Part shown: positions 1 to 8,010 of the stretch, one piece after another
How positions within the stretch are numbered: position 1 is the first letter of the stretch
Layout of the letters: every line of letters starts with the position of its first letter
Assembly (NCBI RefSeq): GCF_030815985.1
Contig: NZ_JAUSXM010000001.1
Location: forward strand, 2,294,001 to 2,358,000
Source: Paenibacillus sp. W2I17
GTDB lineage: Bacteria; Bacillota; Bacilli; Paenibacillales; Paenibacillaceae
Length of the DNA stretch: 64,000 nucleotides
Reading direction: 5' to 3'
Position numbers and translations under genes: made by a program
The notes under the pieces: generated by a model
The model's database searches: none
Seen by the model: the letters and a program-made list of their open reading frames with translations, nothing else
Told to the model about the DNA's origin: nothing

Positions 1-340
1 CGATGTTGGCGATATATTTCTTAGAAGCCGCCAGATTAGTCATCCTGCCCAGAATATCCACCCGGTCCAGCTCATGATCTTCATTATGGCTAAGATACTG
101 CTGGATGTCCCGTTCTCCAATCAGGAAAATCGATAGGTTCTCGGCATCTTGCAACATATAACGAAGATTTGCTTCTACCTGTTTCAGCGTATCCATGCCG
201 GACAGCTTTGTTTTTTGCTCTGTGATGCGGGAAGAGATCAGAAAGGCGAACAGGCCCAAGGCCAGCAAAGGCACAATCATTGAAGCCGTCACAACGACGG
301 ATAGCTTCCTTTGTAACGAAGATGTGAGCCAGCGTGCCAA
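1..340 (-). CDS. YesM-like sensor histidine kinase, N-terminal part only
   Basis: This gene runs off the left edge, leaving about 113 N-terminal residues. A TTG start at 338-340 sits 7 bases after a GAGGAGGAG ribosome site. A basic N-terminus is followed by one hydrophobic segment (about residues 14-36) and then an extracytoplasmic stretch with the look of a ligand-sensing domain (RYMLQDAENLSIFLIGERD). That layout, and the position 30 bases after two sugar ABC permease genes, match the YesM/LytS-type kinases that pair with AraC-type regulators and control carbohydrate uptake. The kinase core and any response regulator lie outside the window, so the family call is inference from topology and context. 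Confidence 0.7.
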   Translation of the reverse strand, partial: MARWLTSSLQRKLSVVVTASMIVPLLALGLFAFLISSRITEQKTKLSGMDTLKQVEANLRYMLQDAENLSIFLIGERDIQQYLSHNEDHELDRVDILGRMTNLAASKKYIANI

Positions 341-370
341 ACGTTTCTCCTCCTCTGGATGCGCTTTCGT

Positions 371-1246
371 TTACCCTTTGACAGCTCCTGCGGTCATGCC
401 TTTCATAACCTGTTCCTGGAATATAAGATACAAGATAATGGTTGGAATGACTGACAGGGTCATGGCGGCAAGCGTTAATCCGTAATCCGTCTGATATCCA
501 TCCGCAAAGTTCGCAATGGCCAGCGGTAACGTTTTCAATCCGGTTTTGTTGATGAATACAAGCGCAAATGAAAAGTCATTCCACGCATGCAGGAAACTCA
601 GGATCGTAACCGTCGACAACGCAGGCACAGACATGGGTAGCATGATTCGGGTAAACAGCCCCCACAGGCCTGTTCCATCAATAAAAGCTGCCTCTTCAAT
701 GTCACGTGGAACACTTGTCAGATAAGCCGTAAGCACAAAAATTGCCGTAGGCAGTGCAAAAGCCGTATAAGGTAATATTAAGGCCCAGTACGTATTTAAC
801 AAGGACATCTGTTTCATTAGAATAAATAAGGGGACAAGTGTACTATGGATCGGAATGAGCATCCCTACAACAAAGAAGGTCATGATTAACCCTTTCCAGC
901 GAAACTGGAAACGAGCCAGGATGAATGAAGCCAGCGCTGCAATAAACAGCGTCAAAATAAGTGATCCCACCGATACGATTAGTGAATTGCCAAAAGCGGT
1001 CCCCAGCCTGGAGCTTTCCCATGCATTGCTGAAATTGGCAACATTCCAGTTTTCCGGCAGTCCAAAGGGCCGGCTATAGAAATCTTCATTTGTTTTGAAT
1101 GCACTAATCACGAGCCAGTAGAACGGATACAATGTTAAAATACCATAGACCGTTAGCAGCGTCCAAACAATTCCGCTACGTAGGCGGCGAATCGGATGGC
1201 CCGAGCTGCTTCGTGGTGATGGCATGGATACAGGTGTCACTTGCAT
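371..1246 (-). CDS. Carbohydrate ABC transporter permease (MalG/AraQ type)
   Basis: This 291-aa inner-membrane permease is the second of a pair. It has about six hydrophobic segments and the EAA loop (EEAAFIDGTGLWGLFTRIML) that contacts the ATPase. The C-terminus ends in GMTAGAVKG, typical of MalG/AraQ-like subunits. The ATG follows GAGAGGAGG closely. It lies 15 bases after the first permease gene and just ahead of the sensor kinase, so the four genes read as one operon. No ATPase gene is present here; such systems often share an MsmX-like ATPase encoded elsewhere. The sugar is unknown. Confidence 0.93.
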   Translation of the reverse strand: MQVTPVSMPSPRSSSGHPIRRLRSGIVWTLLTVYGILTLYPFYWLVISAFKTNEDFYSRPFGLPENWNVANFSNAWESSRLGTAFGNSLIVSVGSLILTLFIAALASFILARFQFRWKGLIMTFFVVGMLIPIHSTLVPLFILMKQMSLLNTYWALILPYTAFALPTAIFVLTAYLTSVPRDIEEAAFIDGTGLWGLFTRIMLPMSVPALSTVTILSFLHAWNDFSFALVFINKTGLKTLPLAIANFADGYQTDYGLTLAAMTLSVIPTIILYLIFQEQVMKGMTAGAVKG

Positions 1247-1261
1247 GATAACTCCTCCTCT

Positions 1262-2143
1262 CTATTGATTCTCTTTTCGTTTGCGACTGGTTAGCCACTG
1301 GCTTGTTCCGATCAGAAGCAGCGAGATCAGTACGATGGTTGTTGAGATCGCACTACCAAAACCATATCGGTATGTTGTAAAGGTTGAATTGTACATATAC
1401 GTTGCAAGCAGTTCTGTCGCATGTGCCGGACCACCCTTGGTCATGATGTAGACCAGATCGAATGATTTCAGACTACCCGAAATACATAGAATGATCGCTA
1501 CCTGAACCGTACCCCAGATCATGGGCAAAGAGACGGATACCAGCTTCCGGATTCCTGAAGCCCCGTCTATTTTGGCAGCATCATGAATTTCGCTGGGAAT
1601 ATTCTGTAGTGCGGAGATAAAGATAATTAGATACAACCCAACAAAGCTCCAGAGCAGCGGCGGTACCAATGAGAAAATGGCAATCTTGTCATCGGACAGC
1701 CATTGCAGCTTCCAACTTTCCAGCCCCAGTGCGTCCAGCAGAAAGTTCAATATCCCGATCTGCGGATGATAGATATACTGCCAGATCATACCGATAACTA
1801 CAGTGGATAACACCATCGGCAGAAATACGGCTGAGCGCAGAAACCGCTGTAATGGATTGCTTTTGTGTAAGATGACCGCCAGCATCAGCGCTAACGGAAT
1901 CTGTCCAAAGACCGATGCCAATACAAAAATAACGTTATTTTTCAGTGCCCGCCAAAACACAGGATCATGCCAGATCTCAATGTAATTATCCACACCAATA
2001 TATTTCGATGCGCCGATGCCGGACCAGTTGAAGAAACCATAGTAGGCCGACCACACGACCGGTACAAATACAAACAATGCATAAATGATGACTGCCGGGG
2101 CCAGCCCCAGCATAATAAAACGCCGACTGCGCAGTGCGTTCAT
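1262..2143 (-). CDS. Carbohydrate ABC transporter permease (MalF/UgpA type)
   Basis: This membrane permease of about 293 aa is the first of the pair. It has six predicted membrane helices and an EAA-like loop (IHDAAKIDGASGIRKLVSVSLP). I prefer the ATG at 2141-2143 (MNALRSRRF), preceded by a GGAAGGGAAG stretch. A TTG 45 bases upstream would add a hydrophilic tail atypical of the family. The gene lies downstream of the solute-binding lipoprotein gene, separated by a GC-rich hairpin at 2210-2239. Substrate specificity cannot be read from the sequence. Confidence 0.92.
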   Translation of the reverse strand: MNALRSRRFIMLGLAPAVIIYALFVFVPVVWSAYYGFFNWSGIGASKYIGVDNYIEIWHDPVFWRALKNNVIFVLASVFGQIPLALMLAVILHKSNPLQRFLRSAVFLPMVLSTVVIGMIWQYIYHPQIGILNFLLDALGLESWKLQWLSDDKIAIFSLVPPLLWSFVGLYLIIFISALQNIPSEIHDAAKIDGASGIRKLVSVSLPMIWGTVQVAIILCISGSLKSFDLVYIMTKGGPAHATELLATYMYNSTFTTYRYGFGSAISTTIVLISLLLIGTSQWLTSRKRKENQ

Positions 2144-2209
2144 CTGTTCACTTCCCTTCCTTGAATGAATGCCTTTCTCAACTTGCAACTGACTATCTCG
2201 TCCAGACTC

Positions 2210-2239
2210 AAAACCCCTCCCCTGCCGGGAAGGGGTTTT
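2210..2239 (-). terminator. Intra-operon hairpin between binding-protein and permease genes
   Basis: An inverted repeat of AAAACCCCT and its complement encloses a GC-rich loop between the stop of the binding-protein gene and the start of the first permease. In ABC importers such a hairpin usually allows partial termination or protects the upstream mRNA, giving more binding protein than permease. The T run after the stem is short, so it is probably leaky. Confidence 0.55.
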
Positions 2240-2248
2240 AACGAATGG

Positions 2249-3562
2249 TTACTGACTAACTGCATTGGCTTGAGCCGCCTGAATTTTGGCTGCAATGTCT
2301 TCGGCCTTGCCGCCCATTAGCAACTCTTGCAATGCATTATTAATAACCTCAACCGTTGCCGATCCCAGCTTGGAATCGTATACTGGCGTGATCTTCACTT
2401 CTTGCATCAGATCATATAATTCTACGAACAATGGATGTGCTTTGGTTTTGTCCAGATCAATCTTGTAACTCACCAATGTGCTGCTATCCAATGTGGCCTT
2501 CTGACCATCAGGTCCTGCCAGCGCGTAGAACAGCTCCATCGCTGCCTCTTTTTGTGCACCGCTCAGCTTTTTACTTACACCCAACCCGGTTCCTACAACA
2601 CCGGATGTTGTTCTTGGTTCACCCTGGCCTCCGTCCACTGGAGGAAGAATCGTAATATGCGTGTTGTTCAACACCTCTTCAGGTGCATTGTTCACCAGAT
2701 TTGCCAAGGCCCATCCGCCGTTCATGACCATCGCTGCCTTACCTTGGAAATAAAGCTGCATCATCTGTGTCTCATCGATACTATTGAATCCATCCTGGAA
2801 TGCCTTGGTGTTGCCAAGCTCCTGCATCTTGTTCAAGGCTTCAATAAATTGCGGATCGGTAAAGCTTGCACCATCTTGTGCTGTCGCTTTCAGGAACCAG
2901 TCCGTGCCGGTAATCCGATCAGCCAGTGTACTGAATATCGTTGATTGAGCTACCCAGTTGGCTTTGTTGCCAAGTGCCATGGGAATGACTTTATTTTGAT
3001 TAAAAGTAGCAATCGCTTGTTCCAGTTCCGCCCAGGTCTCAGGCACTTTTACGTTGTACTGTTTGAACAAAGCTTCATTGTAATAAATGAAGGAACTTGG
3101 CGCCAGATTCATCGGCACGGAGTAGATATTCCCGTCCACAGTGTATCCATCCAGTGCATTCGGGATAAAGTTGTCTTTCCACTCCGGCTTTGCGTCCAGC
3201 TCAGCATTAATGGGCTGTAACAGATCCCCTTTTACAAATTCCTTAGTCATGGCATCCGGCCACATCACAAATAGGTCTGGCATCTCGTTAGCAGCTGCCA
3301 CCGTGCGAAGCCGGGTTTTGAGACCATCTGTTGGCAAGCCTTCATCCACAACTTCAATATCTGGATGCGCCGCGCGAAAATCTTCAATTATTTTGCGCAT
3401 CGCAACCGCCTTTGCATCCTGTCCGGTCCAGTTGTGCCAGAGAGTGACGGTTACTTTGTCATTGCCGCTGCCTCCTTCTGAAGTGTCCCCGCCAGCACAG
3501 CCAGCCAGAATAATGCAGAACAATGTTATTGCCAGGAAACCCGAAAGCCATTTTTTCAACAT
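2249..3562 (-). CDS. Extracellular solute-binding lipoprotein, family 1
   Basis: This is the sugar receptor of the ABC importer. From the ATG at 3560-3562 (437 aa) it has a lipoprotein signal: basic MLKKW, a hydrophobic core and the lipobox ILAGC, followed by a flexible GGDTSEGGSG tether. The mature part fits family 1 solute-binding proteins (VTLWHNWTGQD near the start, then GKAAMVMNGGWALANL). A GAGGGGGA ribosome site precedes the chosen start. The longer reading frame to 3619 adds 19 residues that spoil the signal peptide and overlap a cre box, so I rejected it. It is the first gene of the operon; the sugar is unknown. Confidence 0.93.
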   Translation of the reverse strand: MLKKWLSGFLAITLFCIILAGCAGGDTSEGGSGNDKVTVTLWHNWTGQDAKAVAMRKIIEDFRAAHPDIEVVDEGLPTDGLKTRLRTVAAANEMPDLFVMWPDAMTKEFVKGDLLQPINAELDAKPEWKDNFIPNALDGYTVDGNIYSVPMNLAPSSFIYYNEALFKQYNVKVPETWAELEQAIATFNQNKVIPMALGNKANWVAQSTIFSTLADRITGTDWFLKATAQDGASFTDPQFIEALNKMQELGNTKAFQDGFNSIDETQMMQLYFQGKAAMVMNGGWALANLVNNAPEEVLNNTHITILPPVDGGQGEPRTTSGVVGTGLGVSKKLSGAQKEAAMELFYALAGPDGQKATLDSSTLVSYKIDLDKTKAHPLFVELYDLMQEVKITPVYDSKLGSATVEVINNALQELLMGGKAEDIAAKIQAAQANAVSQ

Positions 3563-3603
3563 CTCTATAATCCCCCTCGGCGATTTGAATACACTTATTG
3601 TAA

Positions 3604-3619
3604 ATGTTAACGCTATCAT
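3604..3619. promoter_or_regulatory. cre box (CcpA operator)
   Basis: The 16-mer ATGTTAACGCTATCAT fits the catabolite-response consensus WTGNNARCGNWWWCAW at every position, and so does its reverse complement. It lies 42-57 bases upstream of the binding-protein start. Established knowledge: CcpA with HPr-Ser-P binds cre sites and represses sugar uptake genes when glucose is present. Its use here is inference. Confidence 0.75.
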
Positions 3620-3710
3620 ACCGTAAGGTGACGATCCACGGATGCAGGGGTGAAAAATATCGGTTCCCCTGTTTGGAATTTACTTTGCTGACTTATTGTT
3701 CATAACATAT

Positions 3711-3742
3711 AAAAAGAGCCCTCACAATGAGAGCTCTTTCTT
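3711..3742 (-). terminator. Rho-independent terminator after the acyltransferase gene
   Basis: An AAAGAGC...GCTCTTT stem with a short loop is followed, on the minus strand, by a run of T. It sits about 80 bases past the acyltransferase stop codon. Confidence 0.75.
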
Positions 3743-3820
3743 GTTGCAGCCGTCGGTAGCTTCACCCCAGGCTAATATATAATGAATTAGTGCTAAATCG
3801 TATTAAATATGGATTGCGTA

Positions 3821-5914
3821 TTATTGGATACTGTTCTTCACCAGTTCTGCAAAAGCTTCGGACCCTTGCGTAGTGAGATGTACGCCATCTTTTTCAAAAT
3901 ATTCGTCATGTCCCTCACTTGCACTGTTCCAGTCAATCAACGAGACATTGCTGTACTTGGATGCAGCCTCATTCAACGCCCTGTTCACCGTTCGTTCCCA
4001 CGGACGAGGTACGCGCACAGTAACCAGATATACCCGATCCTCATCCTTCAGATAATCAAGCACAGCATTCAAGTTTTTGGAGTTAAAGGAACCATTCGTC
4101 CCGAGCTCCAGCACCACTTTACTGCCCATTTGGTTGTTTTGCTTCAGACCTTCCAATACATCGCCTGCCTGCCACATCTGACGACCGACATGTCCGTCCA
4201 CATACACTCCTGATATACTTTGCTCCAGATACGGTTTTGCATCCAAAATCACCGAATCTCCAATAACGGTATAATGAACCTTTCCATCCTCGGCAGGAGA
4301 AGCCGTTTCTTCATTGCCCTGAGGTGAATCAGGTGTATCATCCGTATGATCCGTATCATCGGATTGATTCGCTCCGGCGTCATCCGGTGTATCATTCTCG
4401 TTATTCACGGAGTCATCAGCCGGCTTATCTTCAGACTGACCGTCCTTGCCAGGATTCACTGAATTGTCCTGTTCGTCAGGTTTTGAGTCTGGAGCAGACT
4501 CTCCTGTTGGCTTCTCATTTTTCCCCGGATCATCTTTCGTTCCTGCTTCCGGTTTATGGGTATGAGCATCGTTCTTTTGGCCAGAGCCTGACGTTGCTGT
4601 AATAGCTGGCAACACATCCTGTCCCTGTTCCTCCGCTACGGAATTCTCTCCATTCAATGTGTTGGACATCGATACCGAATGGGAGTCGGAGTTCGCTGCA
4701 TGTGTGACCATCATCTGAGATACCGTATAGGACAACAGCAGAATCGTCATCAACAGACCTGCCCGCTTCCACCATACGTTACGTATACCGATCGATGACC
4801 GCCCTCTTCCCCATAATCGGGACCAAGAATCACGGAATCCATTGTACCGAATCGGATTTTCAATATATTTAAGGGACAATGAGGCCAGTACAACCGTTGC
4901 AGCAACCTGTAAAATGATTCGTACAGGATGTGCTCCTCCCGTATCCACCGCGGGATTGGTTAACATAATGACAGGATAATGCCACAGATATAATCCGTAG
5001 GATCGCTCTCCGATCCAGCGTAATGGCTTCGCGCCAATGATACGTGCCAGTAAAGACGATGGGTGAGCCAACACCGCTACCAGCAACGTTGTTGCGATAG
5101 CCTGAAGCACCATGCCCCCTTGATACAGAAACGGATCATATTCACTGCTGTTCAGCATCATGTAGATTAACAAAGCGAGCGCAGCAAGTCCCGACACATC
5201 GAGCACAAGCCGGTTCATGCCAGACAGAGAGTTCGACAGCTTGCGACTAGGCCACACCACGGCAAGAGCAGCACCAGCAAGCAGTGCGAATGCCCGCGTG
5301 TCTGTTCCATAATATACACGGCTCGGGTCCAAATCCGGATTATACATGATGGCCATTGCGCCAGCAGATAATTCAGCTGCGACGACAATGAAAACGACCA
5401 GCCATCCCTTTCTTTTGAACACTACGATTGCTGCGATCAGTAGAAGAGGCCATATAAGATAAAATTGCTCTTCCACAGCCAGTGACCAGAAATGTCCAAA
5501 CGGTGATGGAGGGCCAAAACTTTCGAAATAGGAAACGTTGTGAAAGATATACCACCAATTGCTTATGTATAATACACCCGAAACGATATCACCACGAAGC
5601 GCAGCAAGCCGGGATGGGTCTGTACAGGCCAACCAGATCATCACCACAGCTGTCATGGTCAGCATGCCTGGAAGCAAACGCCTTACCCGTCTTACCCAGA
5701 AATCACCGAGTGAAATGCGTCCATGTTCCTGCCACTGTGACACGAGAATATCTGTAATTAAATATCCCGAGAGAACAAAGAATATACCTACACCGAGCAG
5801 TCCGCCCGGAATAAAATCCAAATTCAGATGATACGCGATTACCGCAAGTACAGCGATGGCTCGCAAGCCGTCAAGTCCGTTCATATGTCTCTTACGATTT
5901 AACGATTGTGACAT
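3821..5914 (-). CDS. Acyltransferase-3 / SGNH fusion, OatA-like O-acyltransferase
   Basis: This 697-aa membrane protein probably transfers acetyl groups to a cell-surface polymer. Residues 10-360 form an acyltransferase-3 domain with about ten helices (start LDGLRAIAVLAVIAYH; later VEEQFYLIWP). A hydrophilic linker rich in Asp, Glu, Ser and Pro (about 420-545) leads to an extracytoplasmic SGNH domain with GDS (VIGDSVILDA), GTNG and DGVHL, the Ser, Asn and Asp/His blocks of the family. This architecture matches OatA, which O-acetylates peptidoglycan and gives lysozyme resistance. The polymer modified here is inference. The ATG follows AAGGAGGGG. The gene appears monocistronic. Confidence 0.9.
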   Translation of the reverse strand: MSQSLNRKRHMNGLDGLRAIAVLAVIAYHLNLDFIPGGLLGVGIFFVLSGYLITDILVSQWQEHGRISLGDFWVRRVRRLLPGMLTMTAVVMIWLACTDPSRLAALRGDIVSGVLYISNWWYIFHNVSYFESFGPPSPFGHFWSLAVEEQFYLIWPLLLIAAIVVFKRKGWLVVFIVVAAELSAGAMAIMYNPDLDPSRVYYGTDTRAFALLAGAALAVVWPSRKLSNSLSGMNRLVLDVSGLAALALLIYMMLNSSEYDPFLYQGGMVLQAIATTLLVAVLAHPSSLLARIIGAKPLRWIGERSYGLYLWHYPVIMLTNPAVDTGGAHPVRIILQVAATVVLASLSLKYIENPIRYNGFRDSWSRLWGRGRSSIGIRNVWWKRAGLLMTILLLSYTVSQMMVTHAANSDSHSVSMSNTLNGENSVAEEQGQDVLPAITATSGSGQKNDAHTHKPEAGTKDDPGKNEKPTGESAPDSKPDEQDNSVNPGKDGQSEDKPADDSVNNENDTPDDAGANQSDDTDHTDDTPDSPQGNEETASPAEDGKVHYTVIGDSVILDAKPYLEQSISGVYVDGHVGRQMWQAGDVLEGLKQNNQMGSKVVLELGTNGSFNSKNLNAVLDYLKDEDRVYLVTVRVPRPWERTVNRALNEAASKYSNVSLIDWNSASEGHDEYFEKDGVHLTTQGSEAFAELVKNSIQ

Positions 5915-5929
5915 GCATGCCCCTCCTTG

Positions 5930-6389
5930 TTACTGTGAGTCAACAACATCGGTGTTGGGGGCATAAAGGAACTCCTGATCGTTCTGGTTGTCATTAACAT
6001 ACGTATTGCACCTTCCATCTTTCATTTACAACATAAGAAAAGCTTCTGTTTGAAGCACTATCCAATGATGCGACATTCTGTGTGAATTCTATAATCTTAA
6101 AGAAGACGAGTTGCCTGTCCATTAAGTTTAATTATTAAAATATTCTTTATATTCATTCGTGAGTTCACGTTTAGCATTATACGCCCGAAATAAGCCTCAT
6201 ACTTTACAGGAATAGTTACAAACGATTAAACCGATGTAACCTTTCCTGCCAGCTCATATAGCTGTAAAATCATACTCTAATTTTGTCGTTAAATATAGTA
6301 CTTTTCATCGAGTGGCTAAAATTACCTGTCCCGCTTGCGCAAACCAGCATACCCACGCACACATCGATTGAAACAATTGAATTCATAAC
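5930..6389. other. Intergenic stretch with no supported gene
   Basis: About 460 A+T-rich bases upstream of the acyltransferase gene. I found no ORF with a ribosome site, no RNA motif I recognise and no convincing promoter. The acyltransferase promoter must lie here. Confidence 0.5.
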
Positions 6390-6416
6390 AAAAGGCTGCC
6401 GACTTGCTCAGCAGCC
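6390..6416 (-). terminator. Rho-independent terminator after the flavin reductase gene
   Basis: A GGCTGC...GCAGCC stem followed on the minus strand by TTTTGTT, about 75 bases past the flavin reductase stop. Confidence 0.7.
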
Positions 6417-6488
6417 AATATCCATTATAAACCTATGTCAGACCGGATTGAAAGTTTTGCTCATAATTGCTTCTTCTTGCCTAGGACC

Positions 6489-7049
6489 CTAGAGGTGGAA
6501 CGGGTGAATCTTTTCTTCTGTCCTCGCATCCATGATCCGGTATGCTGAACGCCCTGTGTACATTGGAATTTGCAACTTCTCCAGATCAACCATTCCATTC
6601 TCTAGAAAGTACTTCTGATCCTGATATCGCTGCAACACTTCGCCTGCAATCCATTCATGGTCACCATATGTCGTAATCTCCATAACCTTGCATTCATAAG
6701 CAAAATAAGCGTCTGTCAAAATGGGTACACTTACCTTGATTCCTTCCTCATACGGAATGCCGAATCTTGTGAATTTATCCGTATCTCTTCCACTGAACGT
6801 TCCTGCAGCTTGAATCCACTCCGATCGATGACCTGGCAGGAAATGAACACCGAATACGCCACTCTTCTCAATGAGTTCATAGGAGTATGTTTCCTTACGA
6901 AGGGAGATGCCATATACGCCTGGTGATGATCCGATGTATGTATGCCATCCGGACGCCATCACATTCTGAACTCCCTCATGACGTGAAGTCACCACCGCTA
7001 CCATTCCAGGATAAGAATAAAATATGGGTTCTTCTATCGGCTGACGCAT
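6489..7049 (-). CDS. Flavin reductase-like FMN-binding protein
   Basis: This 186-aa protein fits the flavin reductase-like split-barrel family that binds FMN and often hands reduced flavin to a partner. The start MRQPIEEPIFYSYPGMVAVVTS with the downstream N-V-M-A-S-G-W segment matches the family's first strands. GVFGVHFL and the C-terminal half (ECKVMEITTYGDHEWIAGEV) fit the rest of the barrel. The ATG lies after GAGAGGGG. No partner oxygenase gene is next to it. It is divergent from the chloramphenicol acetyltransferase gene. Substrate is unknown. Confidence 0.85.
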   Translation of the reverse strand: MRQPIEEPIFYSYPGMVAVVTSRHEGVQNVMASGWHTYIGSSPGVYGISLRKETYSYELIEKSGVFGVHFLPGHRSEWIQAAGTFSGRDTDKFTRFGIPYEEGIKVSVPILTDAYFAYECKVMEITTYGDHEWIAGEVLQRYQDQKYFLENGMVDLEKLQIPMYTGRSAYRIMDARTEEKIHPFHL

Positions 7050-7159
7050 CTAATCCCCTCTCTTCTTCGTTATAAAGACAACTTTAATTATAAAGGAAAG
7101 AAACAGGTTGAAAAAGCGTTTTGCAGAGGATTTCGCTATAAGCGACACATTCAATATCA

Positions 7160-7168
7160 TGTTATACT
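7160..7168 (+). promoter_or_regulatory. Extended -10 promoter of cat
   Basis: TGtTATACT is an extended -10 element with no clear -35. It would start transcription near 7175, about 40 bases before the leader peptide. Confidence 0.5.
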
Positions 7169-7214
7169 GAGATGGTCAATTTCTAAAAATACGATACTGG
7201 GAATGTGATAGGAT

Positions 7215-7244
7215 ATGGTCAAATCAGTCAAATATACCTCCTAA
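7215..7244 (+). CDS. cat leader peptide MVKSVKYTS
   Basis: This nine-codon ORF (MVKSVKYTS, then TAA) lies just before the cat gene, and its last codons form the left arm of a hairpin. It closely resembles the leader of inducible Gram-positive cat genes, whose peptides begin MVKTD or MKKSE. In those systems a ribosome stalled on the leader by chloramphenicol opens the hairpin and frees the cat ribosome site. The role here is inferred from matching layout, not shown. Confidence 0.8.
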   Translation: MVKSVKYTS

Positions 7245-7272
7245 ATAAAGACATTATTCAAATTTAGGAGGT
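7236..7272 (+). promoter_or_regulatory. Translation-attenuation hairpin sequestering the cat ribosome site
   Basis: ACCTCCTAAAT (7236-7246) is exactly complementary to ATTTAGGAGGT (7262-7272), with a 15-base loop. The right arm contains the TAGGAGG ribosome site of cat, 9 bases before its ATG. In the folded form the site is hidden. This is the classical antibiotic-inducible arrangement. Confidence 0.88.
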
Positions 7273-7280
7273 TATAACTT

Positions 7281-7928
7281 ATGTTTAATTCAATCGTGTT
7301 AGATCAGTGGGATCGAAAGCCATACTTTGACCACTACTTGAATCAGGTCAGATGTACCTACAGCATAACTGCTAATCTGGATATCACTCTATTGAGTACC
7401 GAACTCAAGCTTAAAGGATTGAAATTCTATCCTGCTCTTATCTATATGATCTCTACGGTTGTCAATGCACACAGAGAATTTCGAACCTGTTTTGATGCCG
7501 AGGGGAAATTGGGCTACTGGGACGAAATGTCTCCGAGTTATACGATTTTTCATGAGGACAACAAAAGTTTCTCAACGATCTGGACAGCATTCCATGAAGA
7601 TTTCGAGACGTTCCACAATCGACATCTGGAAGATATGAAGAATTACAAAGATCACAAACAATTTGTTGCCAAACCCAATGAACCGCCAAATACATTTCCC
7701 GTTTCCAGCATTCCCTGGGTGAACTTTACGGGATTTAATCTGAATGTTTACAATGAGGGAACCTACTTGTTGCCTATATTCACGATGGGAAAATATGTTC
7801 AACAAAACGATCGAGTTTATCTTCCCTTATCCGTTCAGTTACATCACGCGGTGTGTGACGGCTACCATGCTGGCGTTTTATTTAATGAACTGCAATCACT
7901 TGCAGATCGATGCCAAGATTGGTGTTAG
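7281..7928 (+). CDS. cat: Type A chloramphenicol O-acetyltransferase
   Basis: This 215-aa cytosolic enzyme would acetylate chloramphenicol with acetyl-CoA. It has the usual type A length (about 215-220 aa), the N-terminal W-D-R-K-P-Y-F...YF pattern, PWVNFTGFNLN, and the catalytic HHAVCDGYH block near the C-terminus, where the second His (H189) is the base and Asp193 supports the active site. All key residues are present, so it should be active. Upstream are the leader peptide and attenuator hairpin; downstream is a strong terminator, so it is a self-contained resistance unit. It may be intrinsic or acquired: no mobile element is beside it. Confidence 0.92.
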   Translation: MFNSIVLDQWDRKPYFDHYLNQVRCTYSITANLDITLLSTELKLKGLKFYPALIYMISTVVNAHREFRTCFDAEGKLGYWDEMSPSYTIFHEDNKSFSTIWTAFHEDFETFHNRHLEDMKNYKDHKQFVAKPNEPPNTFPVSSIPWVNFTGFNLNVYNEGTYLLPIFTMGKYVQQNDRVYLPLSVQLHHAVCDGYHAGVLFNELQSLADRCQDWC

Positions 7929-7941
7929 TTAGCTAAATGAC

Positions 7942-7992
7942 AAAAAGGCATTCCTGACTTCGTAATGGAGTCAGGAATGCCTTTTCTTTTTT
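7942..7992. terminator. Bidirectional terminator between cat and nrdJ
   Basis: A long AAAAGGCATTCCTGACT stem with its full complement, T-rich on both strands, lies between two convergent genes. Confidence 0.9.
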
Positions 7993-8010
7993 ACTTTTTC
8001 CAAATGCTAT

